Assembly (NCBI GenBank): GCA_038562165.1
Contig: JBCFAO010000006.1
Span: 42,238-106,237, forward strand
Reading direction: 5' to 3'
Length of the DNA stretch: 64,000 nt
Source: WRMS01 sp038562165
GTDB lineage: Bacteria > Bacillota > Peptococcia > DRI-13 > UBA5745
The notes under the pieces were generated by a model, which saw only the letters and a program-made list of their open reading frames with translations, made no database searches and was not told where the DNA came from. Shown piece by piece: positions 47,846 to 55,493 of this stretch (its first letter is position 1; every line of letters starts with the position of its first letter). Position numbers and translations under genes: made by a program.

Positions 47846-48897
47846 AAAATATTCTTGTTACCGGCGGTGCCGGCTTTATTGGTTCAAACTTCGTTAAGTA
47901 TATACTTAACATTAATGACAGCGTTACTGTCATTAATGTAGACCTACTGACTTATGCAGGAAATCTGCAAAATTTGGACGAGGTGGCAGAGAATCCCCGC
48001 TATCAATTTGTCAAAGGTGATATTCGGGATAGGAACCTGATTGATGATCTATTCCGCAAGCATAATATTGATACGGTGGTGAATTTTGCGGCGGAATCCC
48101 ACGTGGACCGCAGCATTACGGAGCCGGAAATATTCTTAACAACGAATATTATCGGTACGCAGAATTTGCTGGATATTGCCAAATATCATTGGAAGACCCA
48201 GCCTAATGATAAGTATAGCCGGGAGTATGCTGCCGGCGTAAAGTTTTTGCAGGTATCCACCGATGAGGTGTATGGTGCTTTGGGGCAAATAGGGATGTTT
48301 ACTGAATTGACTCCCCTGGCTCCCAACAGTCCCTATTCTGCATCGAAGGCTGGTGCAGACATGATTGTTCGCGCTTACCATGAAACTTTCGGCTTGCCGG
48401 TTAGCATTACACGCTGCTCCAATAATTATGGGCCTTATCAGTTTCCGGAGAAGCTGATTCCCTTGATGATTAATAATTGCCAGCAAGACAAAAGCCTGCC
48501 TGTCTATGGCGATGGAATGCAGGTAAGGGATTGGCTGCATGTCAGTGATCATTGCTCGGCGATTTATACGGTTCTCGAAAAAGGGCTGATAGGGGAAGTC
48601 TATAATATCGGCGGTAATAACGAGAAGGCTAATATTGAGATTGTTAAGCTGATTATTCAGACAATGGGCAAAGACGAGAGCCTGATCAGCTATGTACAGG
48701 ACCGTCCCGGCCACGACCGTCGTTATGCCATTGATAATACTAAGATTACCACTGAGCTTGGCTGGAGCCCTAGCTATACCTTTGAGCAAGGAATAGCTGA
48801 AACTATTGAGTGGTACTTGAAGAACAGTCAGTGGATGGAGCAGGTGACCAACGGCAGCTATTTGGAATATTATGATAGGATGTATGCGGGGAAGTAA
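47842..48897 (+). CDS. rmlB: dTDP-glucose 4,6-dehydratase
   Basis: RmlB turns dTDP-glucose into dTDP-4-keto-6-deoxyglucose, the substrate of the ketoisomerase at 45121. The 351-aa extended SDR has VTGGAGFIGSNFVKY, NFAAESHVDRSI, the active-site STDEVYGAL (Thr-Asp-Glu), YSASKAGADM (Tyr-Lys), RCSNNYGPYQFPEKLIPLMI and the C-terminal RPGHDRRYAID signature. It is complete and of normal length. It is the last gene of the glycan locus before a terminator. Confidence 0.96.
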   Translation: MKNILVTGGAGFIGSNFVKYILNINDSVTVINVDLLTYAGNLQNLDEVAENPRYQFVKGDIRDRNLIDDLFRKHNIDTVVNFAAESHVDRSITEPEIFLTTNIIGTQNLLDIAKYHWKTQPNDKYSREYAAGVKFLQVSTDEVYGALGQIGMFTELTPLAPNSPYSASKAGADMIVRAYHETFGLPVSITRCSNNYGPYQFPEKLIPLMINNCQQDKSLPVYGDGMQVRDWLHVSDHCSAIYTVLEKGLIGEVYNIGGNNEKANIEIVKLIIQTMGKDESLISYVQDRPGHDRRYAIDNTKITTELGWSPSYTFEQGIAETIEWYLKNSQWMEQVTNGSYLEYYDRMYAGK

Positions 48898-48957
48898 GGT
48901 TGTTGCTCGATATCCAAATAATTGATAAAAGGTTTTCAATGGAGACTTGAAGACAAT

Positions 48958-48987
48958 AGGGGATTTGCTTAATATGGCAAATCCCCT
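48958..48987 (+). terminator. Terminator of the polysaccharide locus
   Basis: AGGGGATTTGC (48958-48968) pairs with GCAAATCCCCT (48977-48987) around an 8-base loop, followed by a T-rich stretch, 60 bases after the rmlB stop. Confidence 0.8.
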
Positions 48988-49034
48988 CTATTATTTTCAC
49001 CCAGAATATGCCATAATATAAGGAAGTTATTATT

Positions 49035-49046
49035 CACTAATTAGTG
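49035..49046. promoter_or_regulatory. 12-bp palindrome upstream of lipoprotein gene
   Basis: CACTAATTAGTG is a perfect palindrome 110 bases upstream of the lipoprotein start, in AT-rich intergenic DNA. It could be an operator; no regulator is indicated. Confidence 0.3.
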
Positions 49047-49155
49047 CTATGGCAAAACCAAAATGGTTGGTAAAATTTTTTCTATAAAAGTCGATGATTT
49101 GATATTGGGTTGAAAAGGTTTTACATGGATAAATAAATTTAAAGGAGAGAGAATA

Positions 49156-50859
49156 ATGAAAAAACTAATGAAGCTAATCTCTGGATCATTAATTCTCGTT
49201 ATGTTAATTTTTTTACTTGCGGGTTGTGGAGGTAATTCGCCTTCTGTCTCCCAAAATGACAATACGACAAATCCAACCGAAAATGCTCAAAAAACGCTAA
49301 CATATTTAAGTTTTAGTGCAAATGAGCTAATGGAATTAATTGATTCAAGGCTTGCGAAAAATGATTATCCGGTTTTAGCAAAAGCTCCTTACAAAGAACA
49401 GGAATTATCTTTTGGGGAAAATGAAAGCCTTCTATGCAGAGAATACATTTTAGTTGATGGTATAAGAATGTACTTTGTATTTAATGCTGAAACAAACGAA
49501 TTACATCAATTTATGTACCATGTGGATGGATATAAGCTTGAGAGAACGGATTTTGCCTTATGGAACGATTTGGAGTGGTTTTTACCCTATTTAATTGAAT
49601 ATGATAATTATAAAGAAATGGATATAGCGTTAAAATTATCCAATAAAGATGATGTATTTGAAACGGTCTTTCTCACCGAAGAAAGAGAATATCGTTATGT
49701 AAAAAATTATGCTATAGAAACTTTGTACGCATTCCCTTTATCGGCAGAAAAAATAGACGTTGAAAGTCTGGGGTTTAATGATATAGCCGCAATAGAAGTA
49801 GAAGATCCGTCAATCTATACAATAAATGGGATAGTAGATGCGTTAAATGAATGTTTAGCAAAAGAGGGCCTAATTACTTTTAATAATATGTATTCAGAGG
49901 AGCTATCAAAAATTGATGAAACTAAAGAGGGCTTTTATTTTAATGTAGGTAAAGGGATTGGTTGCTTCATTGAGGGCTCTCTGGAAACAAGGGAATTATC
50001 AAGAATCGTATATTCTGTAGACGTGATGGATGTAGATGACGATGGAATAAAACACTATGCTAATGCGGTTAACAATTTAATCTTGCTATATGATAGAGAA
50101 CAGTATATGACAATAGCTGATATAGTTATACCAGATCTTAGACTAGATATTGTGCGTATGGCTCAAGGGCAAGTAATGGATTATTATTATCAAAAGAAAG
50201 ATGGAAATATATTTTTCATGGTAGAGCGGCGAGAAAACAGCAGCCAGGATGAAGTGGAAGAGAAAAACACGGTATCAAATAATAAGGCAGAAGAGACAGA
50301 ACAAAAAACTTCAACACAAAAAACATCTGAACCAAATCAAACACCGGATACTAATAAACCACAAAAGCCTCCGGTGGAGGCTTCTGCTAAAAAGCCAGAT
50401 GTGAAAGAGCCCAACTCAATCTCAGAGACGTCGGATAGTGGATATGAAAATGCCTCAGAAACGGCCCTTAATACAGAAGATGAAACAGAAGCAACCACTG
50501 AGCCGGAACAGTCAAATAATCCACCCTCGCAACCCAGTGGTATAAAAATTACTGAGGGGGGATTATTTGCTCATATGGATGCAGCTGCCGGTTGGGGAAA
50601 TAGCCCTAAATCAGAATATAAGAAGAGTTACGGTGATACCATCTACTTATATGCAAAAGCGAATGCTGCTGATCAGGATATTTTATGTAGGTGGACATTG
50701 CCTGGTGGAAAAATAAAGGAAAGCCAGCAATCTTCTAAAACAGTCCTTTGTTTTTATATAAGCACATCTCAATATGATCCTGGATTTGGAAATGTAACCC
50801 TCAGCCTTAAAAGTACTGGGGAAATATTAGAAACCTATTATTTTTCTATTGTGGAATGA
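49156..50859 (+). CDS. Lipoprotein of unknown function with low-complexity linker
   Basis: The 567-aa protein has a lipoprotein signal peptide with lipobox LAGC (Cys at about residue 24), so it is anchored to the outer face of the membrane. Residues ~45-360 form an acidic domain I do not recognise. A Glu/Thr/Pro/Lys-rich linker (about 365-465) looks disordered. A C-terminal ~100-residue domain (GGLFAHMDAAAGWGNS, ILCRWTLPGGKIKES, NVTLSLKSTGEILETYYF) looks like a beta sandwich. GGAGAG before ATG 49156. It is monocistronic, between the glycan locus terminator and the convergent RiPP cluster. A role in either neighbour is not shown. Confidence 0.6.
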   Translation: MKKLMKLISGSLILVMLIFLLAGCGGNSPSVSQNDNTTNPTENAQKTLTYLSFSANELMELIDSRLAKNDYPVLAKAPYKEQELSFGENESLLCREYILVDGIRMYFVFNAETNELHQFMYHVDGYKLERTDFALWNDLEWFLPYLIEYDNYKEMDIALKLSNKDDVFETVFLTEEREYRYVKNYAIETLYAFPLSAEKIDVESLGFNDIAAIEVEDPSIYTINGIVDALNECLAKEGLITFNNMYSEELSKIDETKEGFYFNVGKGIGCFIEGSLETRELSRIVYSVDVMDVDDDGIKHYANAVNNLILLYDREQYMTIADIVIPDLRLDIVRMAQGQVMDYYYQKKDGNIFFMVERRENSSQDEVEEKNTVSNNKAEETEQKTSTQKTSEPNQTPDTNKPQKPPVEASAKKPDVKEPNSISETSDSGYENASETALNTEDETEATTEPEQSNNPPSQPSGIKITEGGLFAHMDAAAGWGNSPKSEYKKSYGDTIYLYAKANAADQDILCRWTLPGGKIKESQQSSKTVLCFYISTSQYDPGFGNVTLSLKSTGEILETYYFSIVE

Positions 50860-50908
50860 TAAAAAGCTTCACAAAAATTACCACGCCCACATCGCAACTG
50901 TTTTTTCT

Positions 50909-52306
50909 TCATAAGCTGCTTCCAAATCTTGCAGCTATCCCTGCGATTTTTTCCTCATAGCCTCCTTTGAAGAAAAGGCAGGTCCAGCTGTCAACACCGA
51001 AATAATCAGTTCCGCCGTTTTCCATCAATGCGGCGGCGCGGCAGCCGCCGTTGCAGTAAAACCGGTGTTTGCAGGCGGCGCATTCCGACTGATGGTCGAA
51101 CAATTTGCTGACCGGCGCCGATATGCGTTCCAAATAAATCGAATCCCTCATTGCTTCGACAATGGTCATATTCTCAAGGCTTGGAAACTTGTCTTGTATG
51201 GGAAGGCCCGAAAGAGGGATACAGGGCAGCAGCCTTGCGCCCGCCGATATATACATCATATTCCTCGCACTCATGCATAAAGGCTCTTTAAGGCGCTTCC
51301 CTGTGTCTTTATACGACTTTTTGGCCGGGCAGCAATATTCGCGGCTGCCCTTTTTACACATGAAGAAGCCGCCAAGCTGTATTCCTATCGGCGAACCTGC
51401 CTTTAAATATTCGTCGATAAGCGTCAGGTAAGCGTCGTACAATTCTGCGGCGGTAAGATCGAGGTCACGGGATTCCTTCAGCCAGTTGCCGGAACCGGAT
51501 GCGGGGTTGGTTTTCCACGAGCTTACACCCAGCTCCGCCAGAAGCCCCATAGTGTCGGCCATGGTCCCCACGCTGTTGCGGTGAAATGCCGATTCCACGC
51601 CCACGTCATAGCCCCGTGAACGCAGCAGTTTGATGGCATTTACGGCGATTCCTTCCGCACCGTCTATGCCCCGCAGCCAGTCGTGCCAGCCTACGCCGTC
51701 AAAGCTTAGTGAAAAAGAGGGCTTGATATTGCGTTTTTCAAGTCCCTCCAGCAGGCTTTCATTCACCAGCATACCGTTGGTATAGATTTGATTAATGACA
51801 ATATCGCTGGCTCTAAGAGCATCGATAATTTCCCAAAGGTCGTCGCGCACAAGGGGCTCGCCTCCGGTCAGGTTTACCCTGGCAATACCTGCCTCCGCCA
51901 GCTGCTTTACGATATCAAGTGCGGCAGCAGTGGATATTTCTCCGTATTTAGCTTGTGGCGCCGACAAAAAGCAATGGCGGCACTGCATGTTGCATTTCCC
52001 TGTAATCGACCAGTGGGCAATGGCTATGAATTGGCAGGGGAAAAGCCTGTATTTTTGCCGCTGGCTAAGCTCAGGGCCTTTTTCGCATGGCGTAATTACG
52101 CCGTTATTCGCCGCACCTTCGATGACTTTTTTGTGCGCAGGCGAAAGTAATATACTATCGCAGTCAAAGCCGCCGTCACAGAATGACAGTGCCTGAAATT
52201 GTGTTTCATTCAAAAATTCGGTCATGCCGGAAGGGAAATGGCGGAGCGCATAAGGCGCTCCTTCCCACCCCCGCAGCCCAAAGTTTTCATGCAATTTATA
52301 ATACAA
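50909..52306 (-). CDS. Radical SAM/SPASM maturase for Nif11-type RiPP precursors
   Basis: The 465-aa enzyme has an N-terminal ~90-residue PqqD/RRE-like region (YYKLHENFGLRGW, FLNETQFQALSFCDGG) likely to bind the leader. A radical SAM core carries the [4Fe-4S] motif CNMQCRHC (residues ~105-112), then VNLTGGEPLVR and IYTNGMLV. A C-terminal SPASM domain has the expected cysteines (YCCPAKK, LPCIPLSG, SECAACKHRFYCNGGCR, SWTCLFF) for auxiliary Fe-S clusters. TTG 52306 is preferred: GGGGG lies about eight bases upstream, and the longer frame runs into the precursor gene. It follows the two precursor genes and probably crosslinks or epimerises their cores. I believe it belongs to the Nif11-peptide rSAM maturases; a TIGR04064-type match is expected but not tested. 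Confidence 0.85.
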   Translation of the reverse strand: MYYKLHENFGLRGWEGAPYALRHFPSGMTEFLNETQFQALSFCDGGFDCDSILLSPAHKKVIEGAANNGVITPCEKGPELSQRQKYRLFPCQFIAIAHWSITGKCNMQCRHCFLSAPQAKYGEISTAAALDIVKQLAEAGIARVNLTGGEPLVRDDLWEIIDALRASDIVINQIYTNGMLVNESLLEGLEKRNIKPSFSLSFDGVGWHDWLRGIDGAEGIAVNAIKLLRSRGYDVGVESAFHRNSVGTMADTMGLLAELGVSSWKTNPASGSGNWLKESRDLDLTAAELYDAYLTLIDEYLKAGSPIGIQLGGFFMCKKGSREYCCPAKKSYKDTGKRLKEPLCMSARNMMYISAGARLLPCIPLSGLPIQDKFPSLENMTIVEAMRDSIYLERISAPVSKLFDHQSECAACKHRFYCNGGCRAAALMENGGTDYFGVDSWTCLFFKGGYEEKIAGIAARFGSSL

Positions 52307-52326
52307 AAGAAATCCCCCGTTTTCAT

Positions 52327-52752
52327 TTAATCTTTGCCGGAACCCCCTACGAAACAAAAGCAGACGTTTCTTTCCGCATTAGCGCCTGAGCCTACACCGC
52401 CCGGATTACAGGTGCAATCAGCTGTGCGCTCGCCGTAGCCGACTACTGCGCAAAGGCAGTTAAGAAGCCCGCTGGTGCCGCTGCCGCCGATGGGGCAGAT
52501 ACATGAGGCTCCGCCTGCCACCGCTTCAAGCTCGTCGTCACTCAGTTCTTTGCTTTGCGCTTTGTTATACTCAGTAAGCTCCGCCGCCGTAAACGTAAAG
52601 CCTTCGGATTCTGCGAAAGCGGCAATGTCCTCAGCTATAGTTTTTTCATCCGGCGCAGGGTCCTTGTATTGGGCATTCAGAGCCTGGGCCCTGCTTTTTA
52701 TTGCCTCGTCCTTTGACAAAGCAGCATAGAAATTCTTGATGTTTTCGTTCAT
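52327..52752 (-). CDS. Nif11-leader RiPP precursor 1 (four CxC modules)
   Basis: The 141-aa peptide has a Nif11-like leader (MNENIKNFYAALSKDEAIK..., residues 1-81) ending in KELSDDELEAVAGG, a double-glycine site for C39 peptidases. The 60-residue core holds four modules CICPIGGSG, CLCAVVGYG, CTCNPGGVG and CFCFVGGSG, each fitting C-x-C-x-x-[GV]-G-x-G, at residues 84, 99, 113 and 131. Glycine-, serine- and alanine-rich linkers separate them. AAGGAG stands before ATG 52752. The radical SAM gene begins 20 bases downstream. Confidence 0.88.
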   Translation of the reverse strand: MNENIKNFYAALSKDEAIKSRAQALNAQYKDPAPDEKTIAEDIAAFAESEGFTFTAAELTEYNKAQSKELSDDELEAVAGGASCICPIGGSGTSGLLNCLCAVVGYGERTADCTCNPGGVGSGANAERNVCFCFVGGSGKD

Positions 52753-52860
52753 AAATTTCTCCTTATTTTAGTAATGAAGTGGCCTGTTAGTGGCCTAATT
52801 TGAGTTATTAATAATCAATCTGGGTTATTAGTGACCAATTTGGCCGGCAATCAGTTTGCG

Positions 52861-53226
52861 TCAATCGGTGCCGCCGCCGCCTATAGGGCAGACGCAGACT
52901 GTTTTTTTTGTTTTGTTATCGCCAACACCGCCAACAACGCAAGCGCACATAAGGCCATTGCCGCCGCTGCCTACAAACACGCAGACGCAAGTAGCGCCGC
53001 CGGCCACCGCTTCAAGCTCGTCGTCGCTCAGTTCTTTACTCTGGGCTTTGTTGTACTCGGCAAGTTCCGCCGTCGTGAAGGAATACCCCTCTTGCGCCGC
53101 AAATGCGACAATTGCGGCAAAGGCTTCTGCTTCCTCGCCAGGTTTAGTGTCGTTCAAGACCTTTGCCCGCTCCTGCATCGCCTTGTCCTGGGCCAGCGCT
53201 TCGTAAAATTTCTTGATATTTTCCAT
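52861..53226 (-). CDS. Nif11-leader RiPP precursor 2 (three CxC modules)
   Basis: The 121-aa peptide has the same leader type (residues 1-77); the last ~21 leader residues, ending KELSDDELEAVAGG, are identical to precursor 1. Its 44-residue core has three modules, CVCVFVGSG, CACVVGGVG and CVCPIGGGG, at residues 80, 94 and 111, ending TD where precursor 1 ends KD. All six cysteines lie in CxC pairs. AAGGAGGG precedes ATG 53226. A CCTGC/GCAGG hairpin between this gene and the upstream transporter may set relative expression. Confidence 0.88.
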   Translation of the reverse strand: MENIKKFYEALAQDKAMQERAKVLNDTKPGEEAEAFAAIVAFAAQEGYSFTTAELAEYNKAQSKELSDDELEAVAGGATCVCVFVGSGGNGLMCACVVGGVGDNKTKKTVCVCPIGGGGTD

Positions 53227-53298
53227 GGCCTGTTCCCTCCTTAAATAAAATTTTTATTTACAATCCTGCCTAAAGCAGGTGTTTGCCTGTTCCGTGTT

Positions 53299-55482
53299 TT
53301 ACCCCTCTAGTCTCTGCCGCTCCACTAATTGCGCAAATTTGCCCTTTTGAGCCATTAGCTCCTCATAGGTCCCCTCTTCGGCGATACTGCCCTTCTCCAG
53401 CATGATAATCCTATGGCAGCGGCGTATAGTGGACAGCCGATGGGCAATGACGATACGGGTGCATTTGAGCTTGTCCAGCGCCTGGGACACATGCTTCTGC
53501 GTAATGTTGTCTAAGGCGCTTGTGGCTTCATCGAGCATGAGAACCTTGGGCTTTGGCGCAATGGCCCGGGCGATCAGCAAACGCTGGCGCTGGCCCCCCG
53601 ATATACCGCCGCCCCCCTCGGCTATCATGGTGTGCATCCCCATAGGCATGCTGCGGATGTCCTCGGCTATGCCTGCTGTTTCCGCCGCTTCCCAGGCCTG
53701 ATCCTGGGTCAGCCAGGGTGCAGATACGGTTATGTTTTGAAAAATACTGCCTGACATCAATTTGCCGTTTTGGATAACGCAGCCGATATTTTTTCGCAGG
53801 GATTTCAAATCAATGGATTTTATATCGTGATTGTCGTAATAAACCGCACCCTTTTCCGGCGTTTCAAAGCCCAGCAGCAACCGCAGCAGCGTGGATTTCC
53901 CGCAGCCTGATGGGCCTACGATGGCCACATATTGCCCCTTTTTGATTTTCAGCGACAAATCGTTCAGCACCAGCGGCATATCCTCCGAATAACGGAAAGA
54001 TACGTTATTGATTTCAATGGAACCGCTGAGGCGGGTGAAGATTTTTTTACCTGCGGCAATCTCCGGTTCGGCGGTCATCAGCGGTTTTGCCATGTCCAGG
54101 ATGGGCTTGATGCCGGATACCGTGACGGCGATGCCGGTCAGCGACATGATCATGCCGGACACCATGCCATAGGACACGTTGAAGGCCATGTAGTCTGACA
54201 CCGAAACCTTCGACGCTCCGGCGATGGCGAACAGAATCACCGTCCCGGCCAGCGAAACCGCACTGGCAATAACGGGGCCCATACGGACGAGCCAGGGCGG
54301 GGAATAGGTCAGCGCAGCCTTTGGCGCGTACAGCTTCGCCCATTTAGCGAAGGCTCTGCGTTCCGCCCCTGCCAGTTTGATTTTCTGTATACCCGTAAAC
54401 AGTGAGTAAACCAGGCCGGATAGCTTGCCTTCGCCCTCCATTATTTTCCTCTGGGTTTTCATGGATACCAAGGTATAGGCCACTGTCACTGCGATATTCA
54501 CGGTAATAATGACCAGGGCCGGAATAGCCAGCCTTGGGGCCAGCAACGCTATTTGGCCTATGTAGATGAGAGAAAACAATGAGGTCAGCCCCATCCCCAG
54601 AATCACCCGAAGCAATATGCCGCACAGGGAGTTTAGGCGTTCCAGCCTTTGCGCCACCTCTCCGGAACTATAATCCTTAAAGAAAGACGCCGGCAGCGAC
54701 AAGAGCCGCCCCATGGTTGCGCTCTGCGTCGCTATTTCTATTTTGGTGTTGATTTTCGCCATAATCAGCGATTTCGTCATATTGAACAGCGTGGTTGAAA
54801 CTGTAGCGCCCACAAGTAGTGTCGATATGGAAATAAGCTGAAGCAGCTTGCCCGATGCAATAACATTGCCAAAAAGCTGCTTGTAGCCATAAGGCGTCAG
54901 CATCCCCAGCAGGGTTACCGCCAGTGTCACGGCGGCAGCCATGACATAATCGGAGGCAGTCAGCGAGCGGGCCATAAAATAAAGCAAGTCTGCGATGTTC
55001 AGTTTTTTGGCGGGCAAAGGGTTATAAAAGCAGTATGCATCCACACCAATTCGTGAAGCGTTCTCCTGGGTCACCTTGACCGGCCTGCCCTGCTCATAAT
55101 CGAAAAATGTATAGCCCGACATTTTACTTGGCAGGAGCGCAACTGCCCGGCCTTCTTTTGTCTGCCCCAGCAGCGGGCCATAACCGTCCTTATACCATGA
55201 TCCCCTCAGTTCAACAGGGCGGCGCAGGATACCCGAAGGATGCAGAAAAAACTCAAGCTGGTCATCAATGTCCTTGATGTTTGCCGGCAGCTCGGCGGCT
55301 ACCACATGGAAATAGTTAAGGATTTCCTCAATGGCGTTTTTTGCAGTTTCCCTGTCGGACATAAAACCTGCCGCCGGTTTCTTGGAGCCCATGACTGCAT
55401 GAGCCAGCCCGGCAATAGATTCCTCAAATGCATCCAAGTCGTTTTCTATTCTTGCGGCAATTTGGTCACTGTATAATCCCAT
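53299..55482 (-). CDS. NHLM-type RiPP export ABC transporter, no peptidase
   Basis: The 727-aa protein has a ~160-residue N-terminal domain without C39 motifs, a six-helix ABC membrane domain (about 175-450) and a C-terminal ATPase (GPSGCGKSTLLRLL, ISGGQRQRLLIARAI, VLMLDEATSALD). It pairs with the peptidase-bearing transporter just upstream (11-base gap), the two-ABC arrangement typical of NHLM (nitrile-hydratase-leader microcin) export systems. The partners probably form a heterodimer or successive export complex for the two precursors. Confidence 0.88.
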   Translation of the reverse strand: MGLYSDQIAARIENDLDAFEESIAGLAHAVMGSKKPAAGFMSDRETAKNAIEEILNYFHVVAAELPANIKDIDDQLEFFLHPSGILRRPVELRGSWYKDGYGPLLGQTKEGRAVALLPSKMSGYTFFDYEQGRPVKVTQENASRIGVDAYCFYNPLPAKKLNIADLLYFMARSLTASDYVMAAAVTLAVTLLGMLTPYGYKQLFGNVIASGKLLQLISISTLLVGATVSTTLFNMTKSLIMAKINTKIEIATQSATMGRLLSLPASFFKDYSSGEVAQRLERLNSLCGILLRVILGMGLTSLFSLIYIGQIALLAPRLAIPALVIITVNIAVTVAYTLVSMKTQRKIMEGEGKLSGLVYSLFTGIQKIKLAGAERRAFAKWAKLYAPKAALTYSPPWLVRMGPVIASAVSLAGTVILFAIAGASKVSVSDYMAFNVSYGMVSGMIMSLTGIAVTVSGIKPILDMAKPLMTAEPEIAAGKKIFTRLSGSIEINNVSFRYSEDMPLVLNDLSLKIKKGQYVAIVGPSGCGKSTLLRLLLGFETPEKGAVYYDNHDIKSIDLKSLRKNIGCVIQNGKLMSGSIFQNITVSAPWLTQDQAWEAAETAGIAEDIRSMPMGMHTMIAEGGGGISGGQRQRLLIARAIAPKPKVLMLDEATSALDNITQKHVSQALDKLKCTRIVIAHRLSTIRRCHRIIMLEKGSIAEEGTYEELMAQKGKFAQLVERQRLEG

Positions 55483-55493
55483 GGGCTCACCCC

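Noticed and set aside
46967..48897. Rhamnose (dTDP-L-Rha) biosynthesis
   Set aside because: Only rmlA and rmlB are present; rmlC and rmlD are absent while a ketoisomerase and aminotransferase are present, so the 3-acetamido sugar route fits better.
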